This document shows, in pieces, positions 35,753 through 43,493 of a stretch of 64,000 bases of DNA. The position numbers were made by a program, and so were the translations under genes. Source of the stretch: Sporosarcina sp. D27 (GTDB lineage Bacteria > Bacillota > Bacilli > Bacillales_A > Planococcaceae); assembly GCF_000586555.1 (NCBI RefSeq), contig NZ_AZUC01000013.1, forward strand, positions 1-64,000, in the 5' to 3' direction. Position 1 is the first letter of the stretch. Each line of letters opens with the position of its first letter. Below the pieces are notes generated by a model. That model made no database searches. It was not told the DNA's origin and saw only the letters and a list, made by a program, of their open reading frames with translations.

Positions 35753-36952
35753 ATGGACTTCAACTTAACGGAAGAACAGCAGTTGCTGCGTAAAACAGTG
35801 AGGCGTTATGTCGATGATCGAATCCTTCCGAATATCGCGAAATGGGATGCAGAAGGCGGTTTTGATCCCTTAGTCTGGAAAGAACTCGCAGACCTCGGGT
35901 TCATGGGGACGTGTATACCGGAAACCTATGGCGGTAGCGGCATGGACTATAATGCTCTTGCTATTTTGTGTGAAGAACTGGAACGCGGAGATACCGCGTT
36001 CCGAACCGCGGTATCTGTCCATACAGGGCTGAATTCGCTGACTCTCCTGCAATGGGGAACGGAAGAACAGAAACAAAAGTATTTGATTCCACAAGCTAAA
36101 GGAGAGAAAGTCGGTGCGTTCGGACTGACAGAACCTGGTGCAGGATCTGACGTTGCTGCGATGGTTTCTACCGCTGTCCGTGAAGGTGACGATTATGTGC
36201 TAAATGGGCAGAAAACGTGGATTTCACTATGCGACAGTGCGGATCATTTCCTTGTCTTTGCCTATACGGATAAATCGAAAAAACATCACGGGATTTCTGC
36301 GTTCATCGTCGAGCGTACAATGTCCGGATTTTCATCCAAAGCTATCAAAAATAAATATGGCATTAAAGCCGGAAACACGGGTGAGCTATTTTTTGAAGAC
36401 GTCCGTGTGCCTGCTTCCAACTTGCTTGGGAAAGAAGGGGAAGGGTTCAAAATCGCGATGTCTGCATTGGATAACGGACGCTTCACCGTTGCTGCAGGTG
36501 CAGTCGGTTTAATTCAGGCATGTATGGAATCGAGTGTTGCATATTGTGAAGAACGCAGTACATTCGGAAAGCCGATTGGACAGCATCAGCTCGTCCAGCA
36601 GATGATCGCACGGATGGAAGCAGGCTATCAAATGAGCCGCTTACTCGTCTATCGTGCCGGGGAGATGAAAAACGCCGGGCTACGTAATACTCGTGAAACG
36701 TCGTTAGCCAAGTGGCAAGCGTGTGATTTTGCCAATCAAGCTGCAGACGATGCGTTCCAAATCCATGGGGCATACGGATATTCTGACGATTATCCTGTTG
36801 CACGATTCTTGCGTAACTCAAAAGCACCGGTCATCTATGAAGGAACACGGGAAATCCATACGATCATGCAAGCAGAGTATGTATTTGGATATAGACAAGA
36901 CAAGCCTCTTAGCAACAAGTTGCCATCTTGGACATATGACGAAGAAGTGTAA
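35753..36952 (+). CDS. Acyl-CoA dehydrogenase family protein (glutaryl-CoA dehydrogenase candidate)
   Basis: FAD flavoenzyme of 399 residues with the ACAD N-terminal helix domain (LTEEQQLLRKTVRRYVDD), FAD/substrate motif AFGLTEPGAGSD, the signature DNGRFTVAAGAVGLIQA and the catalytic Glu in APVIYEGTREIH. The last position in the lysine operon suggests oxidation of glutaryl-CoA, the downstream product of aminoadipate breakdown. A short-chain or branched-chain substrate cannot be excluded. ATG 35753 follows AAGGAGG; the longer frame start at 35735 is in that ribosome site. Confidence 0.85.
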   Translation: MDFNLTEEQQLLRKTVRRYVDDRILPNIAKWDAEGGFDPLVWKELADLGFMGTCIPETYGGSGMDYNALAILCEELERGDTAFRTAVSVHTGLNSLTLLQWGTEEQKQKYLIPQAKGEKVGAFGLTEPGAGSDVAAMVSTAVREGDDYVLNGQKTWISLCDSADHFLVFAYTDKSKKHHGISAFIVERTMSGFSSKAIKNKYGIKAGNTGELFFEDVRVPASNLLGKEGEGFKIAMSALDNGRFTVAAGAVGLIQACMESSVAYCEERSTFGKPIGQHQLVQQMIARMEAGYQMSRLLVYRAGEMKNAGLRNTRETSLAKWQACDFANQAADDAFQIHGAYGYSDDYPVARFLRNSKAPVIYEGTREIHTIMQAEYVFGYRQDKPLSNKLPSWTYDEEV

Positions 36953-36998
36953 CTTTCCTGATTTAAAACCGACTCATCTAGTAAAGGAGATGAGACCA

Positions 36999-38267
36999 AT
37001 GTACAAAAAAGCTGTACTCGCAGTGGCAGTCAGTGCCGCGGTTGTCTTATCAGCATGTGGGACGGTGCGCGCCCCCGTGAAAAAAGAAGACCTGGAGCCT
37101 GAAAAAATTGCAGTTTCTTTCGGAGAAGACGATTACTTGAAATTTAGTGAGCCGACAAACGAACTTGGGGCGCAGCTGGTTACAAAAGCAAAACCAGACG
37201 ATGACGGCAATGTATTCGTGTCACCGGTCAGTCTTATAATGGCATTATCCATGCTTCAGAACGGGGCGGATGGACAAACTCGCGACGAAATTAAAGATGC
37301 GATGCAAGTGATGGGAATGGATACGGAGTCCATCAACCGTGCGAACGCATCATTGTTGGACCACCTCCAACGTTCAGACGAAGAGTTAACATTCATGACG
37401 GCAAATTCAATTTGGATGAACGATGCGTATACGCTACGAGAAGAATTTAAACAAATTACACGAGACTACTATTTAGCTGAGGCTCAAAATATGGACATTA
37501 CCGACCCGAAATCCGTAGATATTATGAACGAGTGGGTTCAGCTAGCAACGAACGGAAAGATTGATGAAATTGTCCAAGCACCCCTTGATGATAGCTTAGT
37601 TATGTTTCTGTTGAATGCTGTTTATTTCAAAGCATCCTGGTCCTATCCGTTCAATGAAAATGCAACAGAAGATGATGATTTTAAGAGCTCAGATGGAAAT
37701 CTTAAGAAAGTTCCATTCATGCAATTGAATGAGGAGCTACCCTATTTGGAAACAGATCAATTCCAGGCAGTTTCACTCCCTTACGGAGACGAAGGAAAGA
37801 TGACAATGGACATCTACGTCCCGAAGGTGGGGCAGAATCTCGACGACTTCCTCTCTTCATGGACTACTGAAAACCGTACGAACTGGAAGGGTTCGTTTGA
37901 AACCCGGCTAGGTACAGTCCGTTTACCTAAGTTCCAGCTCGATTATGAAATTCAGCTGAATGATGTGCTTCAGGAATTAGGAATGCAGCAAGCATTTGGT
38001 GAAGGAGCGGAATTATCTAAGTTAGTAGTAGAGGATGAAGATCCTTTGTTTGTGAGCAAGGTGCTACAGAAAACCTATCTTTCTGTGGATGAAAAAGGGA
38101 CAGAGGCAGCAGCCGTCACTTCCATCGCTATGGATACGGTATCTGCGCCAATGGGAGAACCTTTCCAATTCACAGCGGACAAGCCGTTCTTCATCACAAT
38201 TCGTGACAAAGAAGCGGACGTATTGTTGTTTGCAGGGAAGATTGCCAATCCTGTACAAGGAGACTAG
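36999..38267 (+). CDS. Serpin-family lipoprotein (serine protease inhibitor)
   Basis: A lipoprotein signal peptide (MYKKAVLAVAVSAAVVLSAC, lipobox LSAC) is followed by a full serpin domain: NVFVSPVSLIMALSMLQNGADG, NAVYFKASWSYPFN, MDIYVPK, and near residue 364 the hinge GTEAAAVTS, which has the small residues needed for loop insertion. The C-terminal signature is KPFFITIRDKEADVLLFAGKI. Counting from P15 Gly, the bond attacked would be Val-Ser (P1-P1'), suggesting elastase- or subtilisin-like targets. The hinge sequence indicates an inhibitory serpin. ATG 36999 follows AAAGGAGA. The longer frame upstream overlaps the ACAD gene and is not real. Confidence 0.92.
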   Translation: MYKKAVLAVAVSAAVVLSACGTVRAPVKKEDLEPEKIAVSFGEDDYLKFSEPTNELGAQLVTKAKPDDDGNVFVSPVSLIMALSMLQNGADGQTRDEIKDAMQVMGMDTESINRANASLLDHLQRSDEELTFMTANSIWMNDAYTLREEFKQITRDYYLAEAQNMDITDPKSVDIMNEWVQLATNGKIDEIVQAPLDDSLVMFLLNAVYFKASWSYPFNENATEDDDFKSSDGNLKKVPFMQLNEELPYLETDQFQAVSLPYGDEGKMTMDIYVPKVGQNLDDFLSSWTTENRTNWKGSFETRLGTVRLPKFQLDYEIQLNDVLQELGMQQAFGEGAELSKLVVEDEDPLFVSKVLQKTYLSVDEKGTEAAAVTSIAMDTVSAPMGEPFQFTADKPFFITIRDKEADVLLFAGKIANPVQGD

Positions 38268-38452
38268 TCGATAATAGTCTCGAAGCCGATAGGGGTTATC
38301 GGGACTTTGTGTTCGCAAAGGATGCTTTGTTTTTAGACAAATCAAGCAAAATAGTTTTTTAATGGAAACTATGATAAAATAGAGTAGTTGAGATCAATCA
38401 ACATTTTTTTGTTCTACATTGTGAATAATTTCACAAGAAAGGGGAAATATAA

Positions 38453-39556
38453 TTGAATATTACGATTGTTGGTTCAGGACACGGAGGTTCTACCGCGGCA
38501 GCTTGTCTAGCGCGCGATGGTCACCAAGTGAGTATGTTGAAGCTAAGCAATCAGCCAAACGAGCACTTTGCTAAATTGGAAGAAACGAAGTGCATCACAT
38601 TGAAAGAGGGGGGCGAACAGCAAACCGTTCCGCTTCATGCTGTGACACGCAATCCTGCAGAAGTTATACCACAAGCAGATATTATCCTCATTTATTACGT
38701 CTCGAATTACCACAAGTCCCTCGCGAGCGCCCTAGCTCCACACATACAGAAGCATCAAACCGTTTACATTTGTCCGGGTTATCTCGGCAGCATTTACTTT
38801 TTGAACGAATTGAAACGAATTGGCAGAACTGAAGAAGCACCACTATTTGTTGAGGGCGAAACGTTGCCATACAGCTGTAGAATCACAAATCCAGGTGAGG
38901 TTACACTGTATTCAGAGAACTACGGTCATCCGATTGCATCCCTTCCCGCAGATCGAGTTCAAGAGGCATGTCATACGCTAAAACCAATTCTAGGCAATTG
39001 TATTCCTCGGGGAAATATTGCAGAAGTCGCACTCCACAACCCGAACCTCATTATGCACACAGTCGGAATTGCGCTCAACGCAGCATATATCGAGAACTCG
39101 GAAGGTCAGTTTTCGATGTATACGGAAGGATTTACGCCGTCGACTTGGAAAGTTGCACATGAGTTGGATCAGGAAAAAATGGATATGCTTGAGAAAATTG
39201 GTTCGAAACGCCGTTCATACATCGAAGAGTTTAAAGTGCGCACATTTACGGATCCTGAAGCCCAGTCAGATGATGAAGCATTTGCTATCTACGCAGACAG
39301 TGTCAAGGATTTGCATACAAAATCTGTTAACAATCGGTACATTACAGAAGACGTACCCATGGGCCTTGGGCTTCTTCACTCGCTCGGGAAGCACATCGGT
39401 TTGCCGACGCCAGTGGCTGATTCTATCATCACCCTCTCAGGAACCATGGTCGGTGAAGATTATTTCTTAGATGCGCGTTCTATAGAAAAACTTGGCTTCA
39501 CAACCGCAGAGGAATTGTTGTCGTTCATCAATCCTAATAAAAAGCCTCAAGTTTAA
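38453..39556 (+). CDS. NAD/NADP octopine/nopaline dehydrogenase family protein
   Basis: The N-terminal Rossmann motif IVGSGHGGSTAAACLARDGH precedes an ODH-family C-terminal domain with HNPNLIMHTVGIALNAAYI, which holds the conserved His, and TEDVPMGLGLLHSLGKH. Relatives reductively condense amino acids with oxo acids (opines) or make opine metallophores. No nicotianamine-like synthase or metallophore exporter sits beside it, so the substrate is open. TTG 38453 with AAAGGGG 8 bases before is the only reasonable start. An inverted repeat ATAGTTT (38351) / AAACTAT (38366) overlaps a possible -10 (TATGAT 38370) in its promoter region. Confidence 0.85.
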   Translation: MNITIVGSGHGGSTAAACLARDGHQVSMLKLSNQPNEHFAKLEETKCITLKEGGEQQTVPLHAVTRNPAEVIPQADIILIYYVSNYHKSLASALAPHIQKHQTVYICPGYLGSIYFLNELKRIGRTEEAPLFVEGETLPYSCRITNPGEVTLYSENYGHPIASLPADRVQEACHTLKPILGNCIPRGNIAEVALHNPNLIMHTVGIALNAAYIENSEGQFSMYTEGFTPSTWKVAHELDQEKMDMLEKIGSKRRSYIEEFKVRTFTDPEAQSDDEAFAIYADSVKDLHTKSVNNRYITEDVPMGLGLLHSLGKHIGLPTPVADSIITLSGTMVGEDYFLDARSIEKLGFTTAEELLSFINPNKKPQV

Positions 39557-39566
39557 TGTAAAATAG

Positions 39567-39598
39567 GAAACGAAGGAGCGACACGTCCTTCGTTTTTT
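39567..39598 (+). terminator. Intrinsic terminator after the ODH-family gene
   Basis: GAAACGAAGGA pairs with TCCTTCGTTTT around GCGACACG, followed by a T run. Confidence 0.9.
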
Positions 39599-39624
39599 CT
39601 TTTAAGAATTTGATCAAAAAATCC

Positions 39625-39653
39625 TTGCAATCTATTTAAAGGGAGCGTATTAT
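39625..39653 (+). promoter_or_regulatory. SigA-type promoter of the second tetR gene
   Basis: TTGCAA (39625-39630), 17-base spacer, TATTAT (39648-39653). The start of transcription would fall near 39660, just before the operator palindrome at 39667-39691. Confidence 0.7.
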
Positions 39654-39666
39654 AAGGATTGACCAA

Positions 39667-39691
39667 ATGACCATAATTGAATTATGGTCAT
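39667..39691. promoter_or_regulatory. Perfect 25-bp operator palindrome before tetR
   Basis: ATGACCATAATT (39667-39678), central G, AATTATGGTCAT (39680-39691). The arms are perfectly complementary. Position just downstream of the promoter and 23 bases before the TetR start indicates autorepression. Confidence 0.8.
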
Positions 39692-39714
39692 TTTACAATG
39701 AAAGAGGTGGGCAC

Positions 39715-40284
39715 ATGGATCGCAGAACGGAGATTTTGGAAGCCGCTGCAAAATCCTTCTCACTGTTTGGCTACAAAGCGACCACGATGGACCAAGTCGC
39801 TAAGATTGCAAACGTTGGGAAAGGTACAATTTACACATTCTTCTCTAACAAAGAAGAACTGTTCAACGCCATTGTCGTCGGAATGATTGAAGAGATGAGG
39901 ACAGAAGCGGAGGCCGCCGCTATTGAAGGGGCAACATTTGAAGAAAATGCGCATGCTCGTCTTATGTCAATTTTGAAATTCAGAACGACGCACCAACTAT
40001 ATGCCAAACTGATTGACGAAGGAAAAGAAATCCGGACTCCTGCCGTACAAGAAGTGCTCGTAGATATCGAGAAACAAATTGTGGAATTCATTGTTGAAAA
40101 AATCCAAAAAGGCATTAATCGCGGTGAAGTCAAACCATGTAATGTTGAAATGGTCGCGTATTTGCTGTTTAAATCGTATATGGCACTCGTCATAGACTGG
40201 GGTAAAACCCACGGTCAAGAGCTGGATCAAACCGAGATTATCGATTTATTGAGTAGTACAATTTTTAAAAGTCTCATAATTTGA
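39715..40284 (+). CDS. TetR-family regulator of the adjacent YhgE/Pip-family gene
   Basis: The 189-residue regulator has an N-terminal HTH (EAAAKSFSLFGYKATTMDQVAKIANVGKGTIYTFFSNKEEL). ATG 39715 follows AAAGAGGTGG; the longer frame starts inside the operator. The C-terminal ligand domain is of ordinary size. Two matching 25-bp sites, one before this gene and one before the next, suggest it controls both. The terminator hairpin overlaps its stop codon, so the downstream gene should depend on its own promoter. Confidence 0.92.
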   Translation: MDRRTEILEAAAKSFSLFGYKATTMDQVAKIANVGKGTIYTFFSNKEELFNAIVVGMIEEMRTEAEAAAIEGATFEENAHARLMSILKFRTTHQLYAKLIDEGKEIRTPAVQEVLVDIEKQIVEFIVEKIQKGINRGEVKPCNVEMVAYLLFKSYMALVIDWGKTHGQELDQTEIIDLLSSTIFKSLII

Positions 40285-40296
40285 GACTTATTTTTT
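40267..40296 (+). terminator. Terminator overlapping the tetR stop codon
   Basis: AAGTCTCA pairs with TGAGACTT around TAATT, followed by ATTTTTT. The TGA stop (40282-40284) is in the 3' arm. Confidence 0.75.
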
Positions 40297-40305
40297 AAAG
40301 TTTTA

Positions 40306-40330
40306 ATGACCGAAAAGCTAAAGTGGTCAA
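40306..40330. promoter_or_regulatory. Second copy of the 25-bp TetR operator, before the YhgE-family gene
   Basis: ATGACC (40306-40311), 13 bases, GGTCAA (40325-40330). The half-site sequence and the exact 25-bp span equal the palindrome at 39667-39691; only the centre differs. A weak promoter TTGAGA (40281) / TAATGA (40304) would be overlapped by this site. Confidence 0.65.
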
Positions 40331-40350
40331 CTAGTCAAGGGGGAGAAAAA

Positions 40351-42555
40351 ATGAAGAAGACGATGACAGGAGCGGAATGGAAGCAGTTACTGCGCACGCG
40401 AAAAATGATTGTGCCAATGATTGCGATTTTATTCATACCGGTATTATATGCAGGGATGTTTTTGTGGGCGTTTTGGGATCCGTACGCAAACATGGATGCA
40501 TTACCCGTTGCAGTTGTAAACATGGACGAAGGTGCCGATTTTGAAGGTACTGAACTCAATATTGGGAAAGAACTTACCGACAATCTTATCGATAGTAAGG
40601 AGTTCGACTTCCAAAGTATTTCTGAATCTGAAGCTAAAAAAGGTATCACGAATCAAGATTACTATATGACAATCGAAATTCCAGCTAATTTTTCGCAACA
40701 CGCGACCACGTTATTGGATGAAACACCTGAGAAACTAGCATTGGTCTACAAACCAAACGAGGGCTTCAACTTCCTCTCTTCACAAATCGGAGAAACGGCG
40801 ATGGATCGCATCAAAGCGGAAGTGAACGAAAATGTATCGACCACATATGCGGAACAACTTTTCGACTCCATCAAAGAAATGGGAGATGGATTCGGGGATG
40901 CGGCCGACGGTGCAGGAAAACTGCATGATGGTTCTGGCAAGCTTGTATCCGGGACAGACGATTTAAAAGGGTACTTGGCACAACTTGCATCTAGTACGGT
41001 AACACTTGCCGATGGCTCGGATCAGTTGAAAAAAGGCGTCATCGAAGCTGCAAATGGTGCATCTTCATTAAATTCAGGTCTCGGCACATTGTCGTCGGGT
41101 GTTAGTGAACTTCAAAGCGGCGCTCAAAAAGCATCTGCGGGTGCGAGTGATTTGAATTCAGGACTGACTCAATACACGCAAGGTGTTGGTAAGCTAGCAA
41201 GTAGTTATCAACAGATTGGCGCAAAAGAAAAAGAATTCGGAGCAGGTGTGGGCAACTTAGCTGAAAAATCTGGTTCACTCAATGCTGCAGCTGGTCAATT
41301 AACAGGTGGCGCGCAGCAAGTAAATGCGGGAATTGGACAATTGTCTGAACAACTTGCACCAATATTAGCTTCACTTCCTGAAGAACAAAAAACGGCATTG
41401 CAAGGCGCGCTTAGTGAATTGAAACAAGGCAGTGCCCAAGTGGCAGGCGGACTTGGCGAACTATCGCAAGGAACCGCAGCGCTTCAATCGGGAGCGAAAG
41501 AATTGAATGATGCCGCGGGTCAATTAGCGGGGGCACACTCACAGGCACTTGCAGGTGTCAACGAGTTGAACAGTAAATCCGGACAATTGCTCGCAGGTTC
41601 ATCTGCACTTGCTGAAGGAAATAGTGCGCTAAATGCAGGGGTTGGTAAACTTGCTACAGGCGCAACAGCTGCAAAAGAAGGATCTAGCAAGTTGGTCGAC
41701 GGTCTCTCTGCGTTATCAGCTGGTTCGAAAACATTAACAGACGGGACGGGAACGCTTGCCTCTAAATCTCAAGAACTGGCAACCGGATCCGCAACACTTG
41801 CTGACGGAGCGAAAGAATTGAACGAAGGAGCAGGGACACTTCAAGAGAAATTGAGTGAAGCGAACGATACTGCTTCTGAAGTGAATCCATCTGACAAAAC
41901 GTATGACATGGTAGCCGCTCCAGTAGATGTAGAAAAGTCTGCAGTCAATGAAGTACCGAACTACGGAACAGGATTTGCACCATATTTCTTATCTCTAGGA
42001 TTATTCGTCGGTGCGTTGTTGCTGTCCATCGTATTCCCACTTGTTCAGCCAGTAATATCACCAACAGGTCCATTCCGCTGGTTCGCAAGTAAAGTTTCTG
42101 TACTCGCAGTGGTCGGGCTCATTCAAGCATTGATTGCCGTAGGCGTCATTAAATACGGGTTAGGTATGGACGCCATCAACACTCCATTGTTCATCCTTAC
42201 AGCGATTATTACAAGTTACACATTCATCGCGCTCGTGCAGTTGTTTGTCTCTGTATTTAGTGACGCTGGACGCTTCCTGGCGATTCTCGTCTTGATCATG
42301 CAGCTCGTAACAAGCGCGGGAACGTTCCCATTGGAATTGATCCCAGAACCACTTCAGATTTTCAATAAATTCTTGCCAATGACATACTCTGTTCAGGCAT
42401 TTAAAGCGTCAATTTCTACAGGTGACATGACGCATCTATGGACTTCAAACGGAATACTAATTGGATTCATGGTCGTATGTCTCGCGTTGACAGCTGGCTA
42501 CTTCGCATTGTTGTTCAAAAAACGCCATTCTGCAACCGAAGCTGTAGAAGCATAA
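40351..42555 (+). CDS. YhgE/Pip (phage infection protein) family membrane protein
   Basis: A 734-residue protein of the ABC-2-like YhgE/Pip family. There is one TM near residues 18-38 and a large extracellular region. The conserved domain (ALPVAVVNMDEGADFEG) is followed by a long coiled-coil part (about 180-530) of repeated heptad-like units rich in Gly, Ala and Ser (LASGSxxLxxGxxxL pattern). Six TMs occupy the C-terminus from about 540. Relatives include Lactococcus Pip (phage receptor) and proteins linked to type VII secretion or membrane stress. ATG 40351 follows AAGGGGGAG. Control is by the upstream TetR, from the shared operators. Confidence 0.9.
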   Translation: MKKTMTGAEWKQLLRTRKMIVPMIAILFIPVLYAGMFLWAFWDPYANMDALPVAVVNMDEGADFEGTELNIGKELTDNLIDSKEFDFQSISESEAKKGITNQDYYMTIEIPANFSQHATTLLDETPEKLALVYKPNEGFNFLSSQIGETAMDRIKAEVNENVSTTYAEQLFDSIKEMGDGFGDAADGAGKLHDGSGKLVSGTDDLKGYLAQLASSTVTLADGSDQLKKGVIEAANGASSLNSGLGTLSSGVSELQSGAQKASAGASDLNSGLTQYTQGVGKLASSYQQIGAKEKEFGAGVGNLAEKSGSLNAAAGQLTGGAQQVNAGIGQLSEQLAPILASLPEEQKTALQGALSELKQGSAQVAGGLGELSQGTAALQSGAKELNDAAGQLAGAHSQALAGVNELNSKSGQLLAGSSALAEGNSALNAGVGKLATGATAAKEGSSKLVDGLSALSAGSKTLTDGTGTLASKSQELATGSATLADGAKELNEGAGTLQEKLSEANDTASEVNPSDKTYDMVAAPVDVEKSAVNEVPNYGTGFAPYFLSLGLFVGALLLSIVFPLVQPVISPTGPFRWFASKVSVLAVVGLIQALIAVGVIKYGLGMDAINTPLFILTAIITSYTFIALVQLFVSVFSDAGRFLAILVLIMQLVTSAGTFPLELIPEPLQIFNKFLPMTYSVQAFKASISTGDMTHLWTSNGILIGFMVVCLALTAGYFALLFKKRHSATEAVEA

Positions 42556-42566
42556 AAAAAATTCAC

Positions 42567-42603
42567 AACCGGCAGACGGAATAACACGTCTGTCGGTTTT
42601 TTG
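42567..42603 (+). terminator. Intrinsic terminator after the YhgE-family gene
   Basis: AACCGGCAGACG pairs with CGTCTGTCGGTT around GAATAACA, followed by TTTT. Confidence 0.92.
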
Positions 42604-42690
42604 TGGATAAAGATTTGAGTGATTCGAAAAGTTATCGACGGGTGACGACGAAGTTATACCCAGCTGGGGATGGAATCGGGGTTATCCACA
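42602..42690. promoter_or_regulatory. DnaA-box cluster in a gene-free interval
   Basis: Consensus boxes TGTGGATAA (42602-42610, reverse of TTATCCACA) and TTATCCACA (42682-42690) flank near-boxes TTATCGACG (42632) and TTATACCCA (42654). One more near-box, TGTCGATAA, lies at 42891-42899. The 503-base interval 42556-43058 holds no gene. It also contains a small hairpin with T run (about 42727-42749) and the 21-bp array. No origin genes are nearby, so this would be a DnaA-binding or titration site, not oriC. Confidence 0.5.
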
Positions 42691-42814
42691 GACGATTCCG
42701 AGGTGTTTTGTGAAAAGTAGAGATATGGACTGTGTTGTCCACTTTTTTTGAGGGACGAGCGGGTCTGTGTCGGTGACGACAAGACTGTGACCGGTGTAAA
42801 TTGCGTTCTCGATT

Positions 42815-42898
42815 ACTCAGGTGGGGGTGTCCATCACTTGCGTCGGTTTCTCCTTCACTCAGTTGGATTTGTCCGACACATAGGAGAGTTTGTCGATA
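42815..42898 (+). repeat. Degenerate tandem array with 21-bp period
   Basis: Four units (42815, 42836, 42857, 42878) share the consensus ACTCAGGTGGGTTTGTCCATC at roughly 15-19 of 21 positions. Flanking 21-base windows on both sides (from 42752 to 42919) keep only traces of the pattern. Confidence 0.55.
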
Positions 42899-43058
42899 AC
42901 GGGACACAATTCAACGGCATGAAAGGATGAATTGGTAGCATTGCACCACTCCTGAATGTTCAATTTCACCGTGTACTACAATCCGTTGTCCAACGTGTCA
43001 AACTACTTGTAACCTTCTCAAATTTCCTTCGTCTACTAAAAAAATTGGGAGGGAGAAC

Positions 43059-43445
43059 ATGGACGCAAAGTGGAAATCGATACTCATCATTGGCATAGTG
43101 TTGTTACTCGCTCTAGCGGGAGCGTACTTTTGTCAACAAAAACAGCATGTAACTGTTGAACAAATGAGGTCATTTAATGAGGTTGTTCCTAATTCGGAAA
43201 GGGAAATTACTCAATTATCCGATGCGCGCACGTTTCAGCGCGCTGTGTGGACAGCTAAAAAACTGCCAGGTGTTGTAGATGTCGCCGATCCAAACTATAA
43301 AGTTACGATTGGGAAGAATGAGTATTATTTGTGGCTGTATGTAGGAGAAGAAGTGGGCTCTATGATGAAAGTCACGAATACGAACAACTTGTATCGATTA
43401 CGTTCCCCTGAAAAACTCTTAGCAATTTTCAACACGTCCAATTAA
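43059..43445 (+). CDS. Small membrane-anchored hypothetical protein
   Basis: A 128-residue protein: one N-terminal TM (about residues 8-24), then a mostly soluble extracytoplasmic domain with no family I recognise. It carries MRSFNEVVPNSEREITQLSDA and KNEYYLWLYVGEEVGSMMKV. The Cys at the end of the TM (AGAYFCQQ) is not in a proper lipobox, so membrane anchoring rather than lipidation is likely. It has a strong GGGAGGGAG ribosome site. It is convergent with the SDR gene over a shared terminator. Confidence 0.7.
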   Translation: MDAKWKSILIIGIVLLLALAGAYFCQQKQHVTVEQMRSFNEVVPNSEREITQLSDARTFQRAVWTAKKLPGVVDVADPNYKVTIGKNEYYLWLYVGEEVGSMMKVTNTNNLYRLRSPEKLLAIFNTSN

Positions 43446-43481
43446 AAAAAGCAGCGCCTCCCAACATGAGGAGTCGCTGCT
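43443..43481 (-). terminator. Terminator of the SDR gene (minus strand)
   Basis: AGCAGCG(A)CTCC pairs with GGAG(G)CGCTGCT around an 8-base loop, followed on the minus strand by TTTTTTT. Confidence 0.85.
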
Positions 43482-43493
43482 GTCTATAACTTA

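Noticed and set aside
36723..36998. N-terminal extension of the serpin frame
   Set aside because: It overlaps the acyl-CoA dehydrogenase gene; the signal peptide and SD place the start at 36999.
42602..42899. Replication origin (oriC)
   Set aside because: Only two consensus DnaA boxes, no AT-rich unwinding region, and no dnaA, dnaN or rpmH nearby.
43059..43445. Lipoprotein signal in the small membrane protein
   Set aside because: The Cys is preceded by AYF, which is not a lipobox.
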